A DNA stretch of 64,000 nt from positions 1-64,000 of the forward strand of contig JAIPAM010000001.1 of the NCBI GenBank assembly GCA_021740105.1, read 5' to 3'. The DNA comes from Flavobacterium sp. (GTDB taxonomy: Bacteria; Bacteroidota; Bacteroidia; Flavobacteriales; Flavobacteriaceae). Shown piece by piece: positions 17,323 through 26,315 of the stretch (position 1 is its first letter; each line of letters starts with the position of its first letter). Position numbers and translations under genes: made by a program. A model generated the notes under the pieces. The model ran no database searches. It was not told the origin of the DNA and was given only the letters and a program-made list of their open reading frames with translations.

Positions 17323-19146
17323 TTATTGGTATTTCACCAATTCCGGCTTTGAAATACCAAAATTTTCTAAACCAAAATCATTCGTTCTTATGGCATTTGT
17401 TTTAAACAATGATCCGCCATCCAATGGTAAATTTGGATAATAGGAAAATGAAAATTGAAACGATTTGAAAACCAAATAATCATTACTTATAATAAACCCT
17501 ACTCCTATTTGCGAATACAATTTACTATAAAATAATCCCTGGTTGTCATCGCCAATTATCCCCATTGTATATCGAAAATAAGGGTTCAAACGAAATCCAG
17601 TAATTCTCCAAGGCGAATAACCTTGCGTTTGAAAACTAATTAAAAGTTTTTTTGTTCCGAAAAGAGATTGACTGTTAAAACCATTAATTCCGGAGTCGCC
17701 ATTGAGCGTAATTCTATCTGAAACAAAATTAGGTCTGTTCATTCCAATTACGACTTCAGGATTGATAAATTGACGAAACTTCCAAGTGCCTAATTCTTGT
17801 AAATTGGTAAAATAAATTGCTTTGAATACAGCAGCGCTTTCTTCAACATTCCCACTATTGATATATGTTCCGTATTCTAAATTAGTCCCTAGATAACCAA
17901 AATCAAAGAAATTACCAAAAGCCGCTTTTCCTCCAATATAGGTTCTATTTATTTTATTGATATTTTGAAATCCAGCAGTTAATGAATAAATAAAACCGGC
18001 GGCAATATCTTCTACAATATTAAAATTAAAAATATACTTATCTTGAATGAACTTTCTTGACCCAACTCCGAGACTTGCTAAATATAACTTTTCATCGGCG
18101 TAAAGCCCTTGAATACCGGAGGTAATAACTGGATTTTCAACAAAATTCTTATTGAAAAAACGTGTCGTAGTAAAGAAATTGGTACTTCGTTCGTACTCCG
18201 AATTTCCTTTAAAAATTCTCGCAGAATGTCCAATCCAATAATCATTAAAATTAGCTTTATAACGTTGGAGTTCTATAGTTTGAGTTGGAGTAAATGTAAT
18301 TTGAGTTCCATATACTTGACTCAAAGAAACGCCCCCTGCCCATTTGGTAAATATGGAATAAAATGGCCTTTCAATGCTAATTAATTTGGTATAATTTTGA
18401 TTGAAATCGATGGAATATTCGAGGGTTGTTTTTACAAATGTGTTTTTAATATTTGGAATGATGTAACTGCTGCTAAATCCGTCATGAATTCCAATGAAAT
18501 TTTTGGAATAAGAATTATAAAATTCGTGTCCTAATCCAAAAAAATTCTTTTCATTCAATGAAAAAGTCGATTTATTGCTCGTAATATCAAATTGAGGAAC
18601 GGCGCTCCAAGAATCTAATATTCGAATGGACAAATCCACCGAATCTTTAGAAACTAATTTGGCTTCTAATAATAGCTCGCTTACATAACGTTGACTCCTA
18701 ATTAAACGGGCTGATTCTTTAACTAAAAGAGAATCTAAGGGTTGGTTTTCCCTCATTAAAAGCAAATTTTTAATAGCAAATTTTTTGGTTTTTATATGCA
18801 AAGAATTACCTGCTTTTAAGAAGCTGTTTTTCGGGGTTTGCAAACTGTCATTTAGATAATAACCAAATGGATCAAAGGAGTATATTTTTATATTTCGAAT
18901 GATTTTTCCTTCAAAAGCAGCATAATTCAATTTTTTTATTTTGCTAAAGGATTTCGTATTTATAACTGGTTTATAGACCGGCTCGAAAATGATTTTGTAA
19001 AGAAATTTCGTGAATTTATGTTTGTTTGAATAATTTTCAATTTTACTGTATTTTTTAGTTTCTTCTTTAGTTTTGGTAGTGTCCTGCGCCATTGTTTTTT
19101 GGCAGCTGTAGAGAACTAAAAAAACAAATAGATATCTAAAAAACAT
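17323..19146 (-). CDS. Omp85/BamA-like outer-membrane protein
   Basis: 607 residues. A signal peptide contains a Cys (FLVLYSCQKTMAQ), so it may be a lipoprotein or a plain secreted barrel. Residues about 78-175 look like a POTRA-type module: GKIIRNIKIYSFDPFG, LKAGNSLHIKT, and SARLIRSQRYVSELLLEA ending in VDLSIRILDSWS. The remainder is a beta-barrel with regular aromatic strands. Near residue 490 it has GDSGINGFNSQSLFG, which aligns with the loop-6 (V)RGF/Y motif of Omp85 proteins but with Asn in place of the Arg. It may insert or transport outer-membrane components. The true function is unknown, and it stands alone between long gaps. Confidence 0.65.
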   Translation of the reverse strand: MFFRYLFVFLVLYSCQKTMAQDTTKTKEETKKYSKIENYSNKHKFTKFLYKIIFEPVYKPVINTKSFSKIKKLNYAAFEGKIIRNIKIYSFDPFGYYLNDSLQTPKNSFLKAGNSLHIKTKKFAIKNLLLMRENQPLDSLLVKESARLIRSQRYVSELLLEAKLVSKDSVDLSIRILDSWSAVPQFDITSNKSTFSLNEKNFFGLGHEFYNSYSKNFIGIHDGFSSSYIIPNIKNTFVKTTLEYSIDFNQNYTKLISIERPFYSIFTKWAGGVSLSQVYGTQITFTPTQTIELQRYKANFNDYWIGHSARIFKGNSEYERSTNFFTTTRFFNKNFVENPVITSGIQGLYADEKLYLASLGVGSRKFIQDKYIFNFNIVEDIAAGFIYSLTAGFQNINKINRTYIGGKAAFGNFFDFGYLGTNLEYGTYINSGNVEESAAVFKAIYFTNLQELGTWKFRQFINPEVVIGMNRPNFVSDRITLNGDSGINGFNSQSLFGTKKLLISFQTQGYSPWRITGFRLNPYFRYTMGIIGDDNQGLFYSKLYSQIGVGFIISNDYLVFKSFQFSFSYYPNLPLDGGSLFKTNAIRTNDFGLENFGISKPELVKYQ

Positions 19147-19196
19147 AGATGGTTTAATTTAAATTTCAAGTGTATTTTTATGCATTTTGTTAAATC

Positions 19197-19241
19197 GTTA
19201 TTTCACTTCGATACACAAAGGTTTAAAGACATTCACTAAAG
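19197..19241. repeat. Degraded copy of a GTTATTTCAC-type intergenic repeat
   Basis: It aligns base for base over about 45 positions with 22022-22066: GTTATTTCAC, then GATAC, CAAAGGTT, then GA-ATTC-CTAA, with scattered substitutions. Only one half of the longer element seen at 22024-22117 is present. Confidence 0.5.
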
Positions 19242-19304
19242 TACTATTTATAACGGTAATTCCATTTAATATTATGTTAAATTAGCAAATTCATAAGTTA
19301 AATC

Positions 19305-19331
19305 AAAAAAAAGACCCGAATTAATCGGGCC
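19305..19331 (-). terminator. Terminator of the porin gene
   Basis: GACCCGA pairs with TCGGGCC around TTAA-rich loop bases, with eight consecutive T on the minus strand after the stem. Confidence 0.85.
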
Positions 19332-19364
19332 TTAAAAATAAAAAAATGATTCAAAATGGGCTGT

Positions 19365-20354
19365 CTAGAATCCATAAACCACAGCAAGGCAAAATTGTGC
19401 TGCTGATTTAGTAGGAGCTAAATTTGCATCAGCAAAAACTTTTTCCGAGGCATTGTCAAGTCTCGCTTCAGGAATAAAAGTTAAACCTCCTGATTTAATA
19501 TTTCCGGTTAAAGTAAATGCTGTATAAGAAGTATCTGTGCTTTTTGATTTAAAAGATTCTGCACGCAATCCTAGGCTAAAATTATCTTTGATTTTATAAG
19601 ATGGATACAAAGCAACTCCTGAAAAACCTGTATTGTCATAAATTCCTTTATAATCGGCAGCGTTTAAACCTAATTTAAATTTATCAGTCATTTGATAATT
19701 TGCAGTAAGGTCTAGAATTTTACCACTTGCTGATCCACTTAAATAATTAACATACGCCGTTAATTTCTCTGAAGGAGATAATGATAATTGAACACCAACG
19801 GCATTTAATCCTAATGATGAATTGGCTTGGTAGGCATTCCATTGGTCGTTAAACAATCCGACCATTAAACCTACTTTTTTGGAAAAAGTATAATTTGCTT
19901 TCACTCCACCATTTTGAAATGGTCCATTGGTAAACAAATAAGAAGTAGAATAATGAAAATTAGATAACGGAGAAATTACTTCATAACCTATAAATGTGCT
20001 CATGTATCCCGCTGTTAGAGTCAGTTTATCCGATGCTTCATAAGTTGCATATAAATTTTGAATGTGGTACGATTGACCATTTACATCAGGAATTGATTGT
20101 CCGGCGCCTCTTGGACCAAAAGAAATCTCCGCAACAAAGGAAGTTTTTCCTGTTTTTTTCTTTAGTACAATATCAACCATTCCTAATGATACTGAATTTT
20201 GATCGGAAGCAAAGCTTGTTGGAATGTTAGCTGTTTTTGAAAAATCATATTTGTAATACAAATCTGCTGATCCTGAAATTTCTAAGGGTTTGTCTTGACT
20301 AAATGTAAATGTTGCGCTTAACGAGAATGCTAAAATGATGATACTTTTTTTCAT
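19365..20354 (-). CDS. Outer-membrane beta-barrel porin
   Basis: 329 residues with a signal peptide (MKKSIIILAFSLSATFTFSQ) and alternating strands to a terminal aromatic (LAVVYGF), typical of a monomeric porin. It resembles the putative beta-barrel porin family found in Bacteroidetes. It lies 118 bases downstream of the ammonium transporter on the same strand. That placement suggests it passes small nitrogen compounds across the outer membrane, but this is inference from position only. An imperfect hairpin at 20404-20437 in the gap could adjust the ratio of the two products. Confidence 0.75.
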   Translation of the reverse strand: MKKSIIILAFSLSATFTFSQDKPLEISGSADLYYKYDFSKTANIPTSFASDQNSVSLGMVDIVLKKKTGKTSFVAEISFGPRGAGQSIPDVNGQSYHIQNLYATYEASDKLTLTAGYMSTFIGYEVISPLSNFHYSTSYLFTNGPFQNGGVKANYTFSKKVGLMVGLFNDQWNAYQANSSLGLNAVGVQLSLSPSEKLTAYVNYLSGSASGKILDLTANYQMTDKFKLGLNAADYKGIYDNTGFSGVALYPSYKIKDNFSLGLRAESFKSKSTDTSYTAFTLTGNIKSGGLTFIPEARLDNASEKVFADANLAPTKSAAQFCLAVVYGF

Positions 20355-20403
20355 GTTATGTTTGTGTTAGTGGTTAAAAATTGAAAATAGAAATCCCAGT
20401 CCA

Positions 20404-20437
20404 GAACAAATTCTCAATTTTTTTTGAAAATTTGTTC
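20404..20437. repeat. Hairpin between the ammonium transporter and porin genes
   Basis: GAACAAATT (20404-20412) is inverted at 20429-20437 (AATTTGTTC). No T-run follows on the minus strand, so it is more likely an intercistronic hairpin than a full terminator. Confidence 0.45.
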
Positions 20438-20472
20438 CGAATAAAAGACCAATAAAAATTTATTGTATTTAA

Positions 20473-21798
20473 TTAAAGGTGTTCTCCATGTTGAGAGATG
20501 TCCAAGCCTAGCTCTTCCTTATCTTCGCTTACTCGAAGTGGTGTAATTTTATTTACAATGTAAAATAAAGCATAAGAAACGGCGAAGGCGAAGACAGAAA
20601 CAAGTACAAGTGCTTTTAATTGGATTAAAAATAAAGTTGCGTCGCCATAAATCAATCCTTGATTGTCACCAACAATAGCATTTACCGATTTTGATGCAAA
20701 TACTCCAGTTAATAGCATTCCAACCATTCCTCCTACTCCGTGACAAGCAAATACGTCTAGAGCGTCGTCCACTTTGCCTTTAGGAAATTTTGATACCACT
20801 AAATTACTAACTACACTAGCTATTAAACCAATTGCTAATGCAGAGGGGATAGTAACAAAGCCGGCAGCAGGAGTTATAGCAACTAAACCTACAACCGCTC
20901 CAATACATGCTCCCATAGCTGATGGTTTGTGTCCAAGAATTTTATCTAAAAACACCCAACCCATTGCCGCTGCAGCGGCAGCAACTGTTGTAGTTCCTAG
21001 AGCTTGAGCAGCAAGACCACTAGCGCCAACTGCTGAACCGGCATTGAAACCGAACCAACCGAACCATAATAATCCTGTTCCTAACAATACATAGGTAATA
21101 CGAGCAGGATTTGCTTTTTGAACTTTTCTTTTTCCTAAGAATATCGCTCCTGCTAATGCGGCCCATCCAGCACTCATGTGTACCACTGTTCCGCCCGCAA
21201 AATCTAAAACTCCCCATCCAAATAACAAACCATCAGGATGCCAAGTCATGTGACATAAAGGGGCATATACAAATAAAATAAATAATACCATAAATAAAAG
21301 GTAAGCCCAAAAACGAACTCTCTCGGCAAAGGCGCCAGTTATTAATGCAGGGGTTATAATTGCGAATTTTGCTTGGAATAAAGCAAATAAAATAAAGGGT
21401 ATTGTTGGCGCTAATTCCCATGCTGAATTAGCACTCACGCCGTTAAAAAATAAATTTGATGTTGGGTCACCAATTAAACCATCTATTGAAGGTCCGAAGC
21501 ACAAGCCAAATCCAACCACAACCCATACTACGGTTACAATTACCATGGCCATAAAACTTTGTAATACGGTACTGATTACATTCTTTTTTCCAACCATTCC
21601 ACCATAAAAGAAGCCCAATCCAGGAGTCATTAATAAAACCAAACCGGTTGCAACAAGCATCCAAGCAGTATCTCCTGTATCTAATTTTAGGGAAACAACA
21701 TGCGCTCCTAAAACGGTAGCTTCTGGGAATAAATAAATTGAAAAAATGGATAGTACCAAAATTGTGATGAGGATCACACTTAAAATAATTTTTCTCAT
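20473..21798 (-). CDS. amtB: Ammonium transporter, Amt family
   Basis: 441 residues. An N-terminal hydrophobic leader is followed by the eleven-helix Amt fold. Family landmarks are DTGDTAWMLVATGLVLLMTPG, the FYGGMVGKKN segment, DFAGGTVVHMSAGWAALAGA with the first pore His, and DVFACHGVGGMVGMLLTGVF with the second pore His. It is an inner-membrane trimer that conducts ammonium. No PII (GlnB/GlnK) gene sits beside it here, though Amt proteins are commonly controlled by PII. The upstream region carries a near-perfect palindrome and a repeated TATACCCCC box, candidate operator sites for nitrogen control. Confidence 0.96.
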   Translation of the reverse strand: MRKIILSVILITILVLSIFSIYLFPEATVLGAHVVSLKLDTGDTAWMLVATGLVLLMTPGLGFFYGGMVGKKNVISTVLQSFMAMVIVTVVWVVVGFGLCFGPSIDGLIGDPTSNLFFNGVSANSAWELAPTIPFILFALFQAKFAIITPALITGAFAERVRFWAYLLFMVLFILFVYAPLCHMTWHPDGLLFGWGVLDFAGGTVVHMSAGWAALAGAIFLGKRKVQKANPARITYVLLGTGLLWFGWFGFNAGSAVGASGLAAQALGTTTVAAAAAAMGWVFLDKILGHKPSAMGACIGAVVGLVAITPAAGFVTIPSALAIGLIASVVSNLVVSKFPKGKVDDALDVFACHGVGGMVGMLLTGVFASKSVNAIVGDNQGLIYGDATLFLIQLKALVLVSVFAFAVSYALFYIVNKITPLRVSEDKEELGLDISQHGEHL

Positions 21799-21839
21799 TG
21801 TTTTTGATTTAAATTCTCAATAAAAGTATTAAATCATTT

Positions 21840-21917
21840 TATACCCCCATAAAAAAAATAAAAAAATTAGTAATTTTTATTAAATTTATAAATATACCCC
21901 CTAAATTTTAGGGGGTA
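21840..21917. promoter_or_regulatory. Candidate operator region of the ammonium transporter gene
   Basis: TATACCCCC occurs at 21840-21848 and again at 21893-21901, exactly 53 bases (about five helical turns) apart. The distal copy lies in an inverted repeat with 11-bp arms (TACCCCCTAAA at 21895-21905 and its complement at 21907-21917). The C-runs stand out strongly from the surrounding AT-rich DNA. The regulator is unknown. Confidence 0.45.
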
Positions 21918-21964
21918 CTTTAAAAATAAAAATAAAAATTGTAAATTTCATAATGGCGTTTTAC

Positions 21965-21997
21965 AAAAAAACCTGCTTGAATTAACAAGCAGGTTTA
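21965..21997 (-). terminator. Terminator downstream of kynU
   Basis: A perfect 11-bp stem (AAACCTGCTTG with CAAGCAGGTTT) around AATTAA, followed by a T-run on the minus strand. It lies 140 bases past the kynU stop, with the 22024-22117 repeat in between. Confidence 0.85.
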
Positions 21998-22023
21998 TTT
22001 ATTTGAGCGTTTTTCATAATAGT

Positions 22024-22117
22024 TATTTCACTAAGATACTCAAAGGTTCGCAGAGATTCGCTAAGTTAATTTAAGTTTTGTGTGTCTTTGAGTGTGCTTT
22101 GAGCTTTTTGTGAAATA
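22024..22117. repeat. 94-bp palindromic intergenic repeat
   Basis: Nested inverted arms: TATTTCAC (22024-22031) with GTGAAATA (22110-22117), and ACTCAAAG (22038-22045) with CTTTGAGT (22086-22093). A related half copy is at 19197-19241. The layout is that of a dispersed REP-like element. Confidence 0.6.
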
Positions 22118-22138
22118 GCTTTCAAATAAAGTTTCTAA

Positions 22139-23413
22139 TTATTTTAAAATTCCTCTTTTTAATATTTGTCCAAACTCGTACATGTCTTCAAAAGAACAAT
22201 ATAATGGTGCTGGCGCAAATCGGATTACGTTCGGTTCTCTCCAATCTACAATTACTCCATTTGCCATTAAATAGTCAAATAAAGCCCTGCCTTCACCATG
22301 AAGTAATACCGACAATTGACTTCCACGCTGATTTGGATCAGCTGGAGTAATTATTTCAAAAGAACCGTTTACTTCCTTAGAAATTTCTAGTATAATAAAT
22401 TCCAAATAAGAGGTTATTTTATTTCTTTTTTCAATAATAGCGTCCATCCCTATTTCGTCAAACATTTCGACAGAAGCTAAATAAGGCGCTAAAGAAAGTA
22501 CTGGCAAACAACTGACTTGCCATCCATTTGCTCCACGAACAGGGTCAAACTTAGGTTCCATTTTAAAGCGTCTTTCTTTATTGTGCCCCCACCAACCCGC
22601 AAATCGATTGAGATTCATATTGTTGTGGTGCTTTTCATGAATAAAACAACCCGATGCATTCCCTGGACCTGAATTCATGTATTTATAACTGCACCAACAA
22701 GCAAAATCTACGTCCCAATTGTGCAATTCTAATTTTATATTCCCTGCAGCATGCGCTAAATCCCAACCTACAAAAGCGCCAACTTTATGACCAGCTTCGG
22801 TGATGGTTTTCATGTCAAAAACTTGGCCCGTATAATAATTTAATCCTCCAATTAATACCAGTGCTAATTCATCACCCACTTCTTCTATCTTAGCTAAAAT
22901 ATCTTCCAATCGAAGGTTATGCTCCCCTTCTCTTCGATGAATTTCCACAATTGCTTCATCTGGATTATAACCATGGAATTGCACTTGACTTTGCATCATG
23001 TATTGATCACTTGGAAACGCTTTGGCTTCGCAAAGAATTTTATATTTTTTAGGTTGTGGTTTGTAAAAGGAAACCATTAATAAATGAAGATTAACAGTCA
23101 ATGTATTCATAACCGTTACTTCAGAAGGAAGTGCGCCAACAATAGTACTCAAAGGTTTTGCAAATCGCTCATGGTAATCTAACCACGGTTTCTCCGCATA
23201 AAAATAACCTTCAACCGCCAGATTTTGCCAGTCATTCATAATATCATCTACATACTTTTTTGCTCTTGTGGACAAAAGCCCAAGGGAATTTCCTGTGAAA
23301 TATATTACCTGCTTGCCATTGACTTTAGGGAAATAAAACTCATTTCGATAATCTTTTAAATGGTCTTGAGAATCGAGTTCTTTAGCAAATTCGAGGGTGT
23401 TTTGAAATGTCAT
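22139..23413 (-). CDS. kynU: Kynureninase
   Basis: 424 residues. A PLP-dependent cytosolic enzyme that cleaves kynurenine to anthranilate and alanine (or 3-hydroxykynurenine to 3-hydroxyanthranilate). Recognised from GNSLGLLS, the LTVNLHLLMVSFYKP region, GWDLAHAAGN and the PLP-lysine segment WCSYKYMNSGPG. The frame is open 22 codons further to 23479, but those residues (MLLILTRNSIFFLI) are not part of the family, so the ATG at 23413 is preferred. No other kynurenine-pathway gene is adjacent. queA lies upstream with a terminator between them, so kynU is probably its own unit. Confidence 0.95.
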   Translation of the reverse strand: MTFQNTLEFAKELDSQDHLKDYRNEFYFPKVNGKQVIYFTGNSLGLLSTRAKKYVDDIMNDWQNLAVEGYFYAEKPWLDYHERFAKPLSTIVGALPSEVTVMNTLTVNLHLLMVSFYKPQPKKYKILCEAKAFPSDQYMMQSQVQFHGYNPDEAIVEIHRREGEHNLRLEDILAKIEEVGDELALVLIGGLNYYTGQVFDMKTITEAGHKVGAFVGWDLAHAAGNIKLELHNWDVDFACWCSYKYMNSGPGNASGCFIHEKHHNNMNLNRFAGWWGHNKERRFKMEPKFDPVRGANGWQVSCLPVLSLAPYLASVEMFDEIGMDAIIEKRNKITSYLEFIILEISKEVNGSFEIITPADPNQRGSQLSVLLHGEGRALFDYLMANGVIVDWREPNVIRFAPAPLYCSFEDMYEFGQILKRGILK

Positions 23414-23494
23414 AAATTCAATTTTAATATTGGTAAAAATAAGAAAAAATATAGAATTTCTTGTCAGAATAAGAAGCAATAAATAGCTATAAAT

Positions 23495-23526
23495 AAAAAA
23501 TCTCGCCTTATAAAGACGAGATTTTT
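23495..23526 (-). terminator. Terminator of queA
   Basis: AAAAATCTCG (23496-23505) pairs with CGAGATTTTT (23517-23526), with a T-run on the minus strand, 18 bases after the queA stop. Confidence 0.85.
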
Positions 23527-23543
23527 TTATCTATTTATAATAT

Positions 23544-24593
23544 TTAGATGATTAACATGGCATCACCGTAAGAATAAAATCTATAATTTTCTTTCACCGC
23601 AATTTCATATGCTTCTTTCATTAAATCGTGACCGCAAAATGCAGAAATCATCATTAATAAAGTGGATTTTGGCGTATGAAAATTGGTAATCATACAATTG
23701 GCAATACTAAAATCATGTGGTGGAAAAATGAACTTATTGGTCCAACCATCAAATGGATTTAAAGTTCTTTGAGAAGAAACAGAGCTTTCGATTGCACGCA
23801 TTGAAGTAGTTCCAACGGCACAAATACGTTTTTTAGCTACTTTAGCTGCATTCACAATGTCACAAGCTTCTTGAGAGATTTTTAACTCCTCTGAATCCAT
23901 TTTATGTTTTGATAAATCTTCGACTTCTACTGGATTAAAAGTTCCTAAACCTACGTGTAAAGTCACTTCTGCAAATCCAACTCCTTTGATTTCTAATTTT
24001 TTCAATAGGTGCTTTGAAAAGTGCAAACCTGCCGTTGGAGCTGCTACAGCACCTTCTTCTTTAGCATAAATAGTTTGGTAACGATCCGCATCTTCTGGAG
24101 TTACTTCTCTATTAATGTATTTTGGAATTGGAGTTTCTCCAAGTTCAGTTAATTTTTTTCTGAATTCATCGTAAGGTCCGTCAAAAAGAAAACGCAAAGT
24201 TCTTCCACGCGAAGTGGTGTTGTCAATAACCTCAGCGACTAACAAATCGTCATCACCAAAATACAATTTATTACCAATTCTAATTTTACGAGCTGGATCA
24301 ACCAAAACGTCCCAAAGTCGTTGCTCTGCATTCAATTCTCTTAACAAGAAAACTTCAATTCTAGCACCCGTTTTTTCCTTATTTCCGTACAAACGAGCTG
24401 GGAAAACTTTAGTGTTATTGAGAATCATAACATCTCCATCATCAAAATAATCGATAATATCTTTAAACATTTTATGTTCAATAGTTTTCTTTTCACGGTT
24501 GATAACCATTAAGCGAGATTCGTCTCTGTTTTCTGCTGGAAATTCAGCTAAAAGTTCTTTAGGTAAATTGAATTGAAAATGTGATAATTTCAT
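23544..24593 (-). CDS. queA: S-adenosylmethionine:tRNA ribosyltransferase-isomerase
   Basis: 349 residues, the usual size. It transfers and isomerises the ribosyl group of S-adenosylmethionine onto 7-aminomethyl-7-deazaguanine at the tRNA wobble position, the penultimate queuosine step. Family landmarks: an N-terminal [23 protein letters not shown], then [24 protein letters not shown] and [19 protein letters not shown] promoter lies at 24644-24675 and a terminator directly follows, so it looks monocistronic. The other queuosine genes are not in this window. Confidence 0.97.
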   Translation of the reverse strand: MKLSHFQFNLPKELLAEFPAENRDESRLMVINREKKTIEHKMFKDIIDYFDDGDVMILNNTKVFPARLYGNKEKTGARIEVFLLRELNAEQRLWDVLVDPARKIRIGNKLYFGDDDLLVAEVIDNTTSRGRTLRFLFDGPYDEFRKKLTELGETPIPKYINREVTPEDADRYQTIYAKEEGAVAAPTAGLHFSKHLLKKLEIKGVGFAEVTLHVGLGTFNPVEVEDLSKHKMDSEELKISQEACDIVNAAKVAKKRICAVGTTSMRAIESSVSSQRTLNPFDGWTNKFIFPPHDFSIANCMITNFHTPKSTLLMMISAFCGHDLMKEAYEIAVKENYRFYSYGDAMLII

Positions 24594-24643
24594 TTAGAAT
24601 AAATTATAAGTTATGGATTTCGATTCAAATTCAAAATCGTGTG

Positions 24644-24675
24644 CAAATATACGATTGTGAGACTGGCGTTGTCAA
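24644..24675 (-). promoter_or_regulatory. Promoter of queA
   Basis: On the minus strand TTG (24673-24675), 21 bases, TATATTTG (24644-24651), giving a leader of about 45 bases. Confidence 0.55.
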
Positions 24676-24737
24676 GTGTTTTCAGGTTTATTTTTGAAAT
24701 CAAGCGCAAGGACGCTAAGTCACTGAGAAGGCCTATT

Positions 24738-25967
24738 TTAATCTTCTAAAATTTCAAATCCTAAAAGCTTCAAATCGCTCCAAAAGTTGGGATATGATTT
24801 TGATACTACCTCCGCATTCTCAATATTTAGATTCGTTTTTAAAGCTAATGGTGCAAACGCCATGGCCATTCTATGATCTTCATAGGTGGCGATTCTTTGA
24901 TTGGAAGAAATTGATTTTGAAGGACTTAAATGCAAACTATCATCAGTTACTGAAACAGCTGCACCCAATTTTGAAAGTTCCTGTTGCAATGCTTCTAAGC
25001 GATCGGTTTCTTTGATTTTAAGCGTATGCAAACCCGTTAATTGACACTCTATTCCCAACCCAAAAGCGGTCACAGCAATAGTTTGAGCAATATCAGGAGC
25101 GCTATTTAAATCGAATTTTATATTCTGGTTTACAGGATTTTGATTCTTTACTAAAGTGATTTTCCCTTCATCAAAATGAGTTTTAACTCCCATTTGATCA
25201 TAAATTGTAGCCAAAATAGCATCACCTTGTAAACTATTTTCTTTAAAACTAGAGAGTTCAATTTGGGTTCCCGCTTTTGAAAGCGCAATAATCGAATAAA
25301 AATAGGACGCTGAACTCCAATCGGATTCTACAACTATGGTTTTGGGTTTTGGGCTATGAGCGATGGGTTTTACGACAATTAAATTTCCTTTAAAAGAAGT
25401 CTCTACTCCAATCTTATCAAGTAAATTCAAAGTCATATTGATGTAGGAAATCGAAGTAATTTCTCCACTTAACTCCAATTCCAATCCGTTTTGAAGAGAT
25501 GGCGCAATCAATAAAAGTGCAGAAATATATTGGCTACTCACATTTGCTGGAAGCGAAACCTTAGAAATAGTGAGTTTTTGACCTCTGATTTTTATAGGTG
25601 GAAAACCGTCTTTTTCAAGATATTCAATCTTCGCTCCTAAGTTTATTAAGGCATCGACCAAAATTTTGATTGGGCGTTGTTTCATTCTTGCAGTGCCTGT
25701 TAATATTATCGTTTTATTTTCTTGCGATGCGAAATAGGCGGTTAAAAAACGCATAGCTGTTCCTGCATGGCGCACATCTATAGTTTGTTTGTTGGCAGAC
25801 AATGCCGCGCTCATTACTAATGAATCGTCAGAATTAGAAGCATTTACTATTGTAATATTTGGATAAAGGGCTTTTAGCAATAACAATCTATTGGTTTCCG
25901 ATTTGGAACCAGTGATATTTATTTTTGATTTTGATTTTAAATCTTTAGCCGTTAGCCTTACATTCAT
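24738..25967 (-). CDS. aroA: 3-phosphoshikimate 1-carboxyvinyltransferase (EPSP synthase)
   Basis: 409 residues. It joins phosphoenolpyruvate to shikimate 3-phosphate in aromatic amino-acid synthesis, in the cytosol. Landmarks are GSKSETNRLLLLKAL at the N-terminus, HAGTAMRFLTAYFA (PEP site), SSQYISALLL, SDWSSASYFYSI, LKIKETDRLEAL and YEDHRMAMAFAP. Its ATG overlaps the TAA of the upstream pyrophosphohydrolase gene (TAATG), so the two are translationally coupled. It is slightly shorter than the E. coli enzyme, as usual for the phylum. The first committed shikimate enzyme is encoded about 9 kb upstream on the same strand. Confidence 0.96.
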   Translation of the reverse strand: MNVRLTAKDLKSKSKINITGSKSETNRLLLLKALYPNITIVNASNSDDSLVMSAALSANKQTIDVRHAGTAMRFLTAYFASQENKTIILTGTARMKQRPIKILVDALINLGAKIEYLEKDGFPPIKIRGQKLTISKVSLPANVSSQYISALLLIAPSLQNGLELELSGEITSISYINMTLNLLDKIGVETSFKGNLIVVKPIAHSPKPKTIVVESDWSSASYFYSIIALSKAGTQIELSSFKENSLQGDAILATIYDQMGVKTHFDEGKITLVKNQNPVNQNIKFDLNSAPDIAQTIAVTAFGLGIECQLTGLHTLKIKETDRLEALQQELSKLGAAVSVTDDSLHLSPSKSISSNQRIATYEDHRMAMAFAPLALKTNLNIENAEVVSKSYPNFWSDLKLLGFEILED

Positions 25968-26299
25968 TATTTCAATTTTTCATTGTCATGATGACGGTCT
26001 TTATCACGTATCGATTTTAGAGCCATTTTTTTTTCAAAAGCGGCCTGTAAGTCAATTCCAGTTTGGTTGGCAAGACAAAGTACTACAAAAACTACATCGG
26101 CTAATTCTTCGCCAAGGTCTTTGTTTTTATCGGATTCTTTTTCCGATTGTTCTCCATAACGGCGAGCAATAATTCGAGCCACTTCCCCTACTTCTTCTGT
26201 GAGTTGGGCCATATTGGTAAGTTCATTAAAGTAACGAACTCCGTGTTCTTTGATCCAATTATCAACTTCAAGCTGGGCGTTTTTTAGGTTCATAAGCAC
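25967..26299 (-). CDS. MazG-type nucleotide pyrophosphohydrolase
   Basis: 110 residues, a single all-helical MazG-like domain. The metal-binding pattern is visible as EEVGE followed by ELADVVFVV, with further acidic residues between. The enzyme should hydrolyse nucleoside triphosphates to monophosphates and pyrophosphate, possibly as house-cleaning of non-canonical nucleotides. Two in-frame Met codons (26299 and 26293) are equally possible starts. It is wedged between the DUF3857 genes (16 bases) and aroA (overlap), so it belongs to that transcript. The preferred nucleotide is not predictable. Confidence 0.88.
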   Translation of the reverse strand: MLMNLKNAQLEVDNWIKEHGVRYFNELTNMAQLTEEVGEVARIIARRYGEQSEKESDKNKDLGEELADVVFVVLCLANQTGIDLQAAFEKKMALKSIRDKDRHHDNEKLK

Positions 26300-26315
26300 T
26301 TGTGTCTAAATAAAA

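Noticed and set aside
20404..20437. Terminator between the ammonium transporter and porin genes
   Set aside because: The stem is good but no T-run follows on the transcribed strand, so it is listed only as a hairpin.
21020..21664. Several open frames in another register within the ammonium transporter gene
   Set aside because: Low-complexity products rich in Trp, Cys and Arg with no independent support. They are shadows of the transporter gene.
24700..24730. Third copy of the 22024-22117 repeat
   Set aside because: Only a short CGCTAAGTCACTGAGA-like string is shared in character, and it cannot be aligned convincingly.
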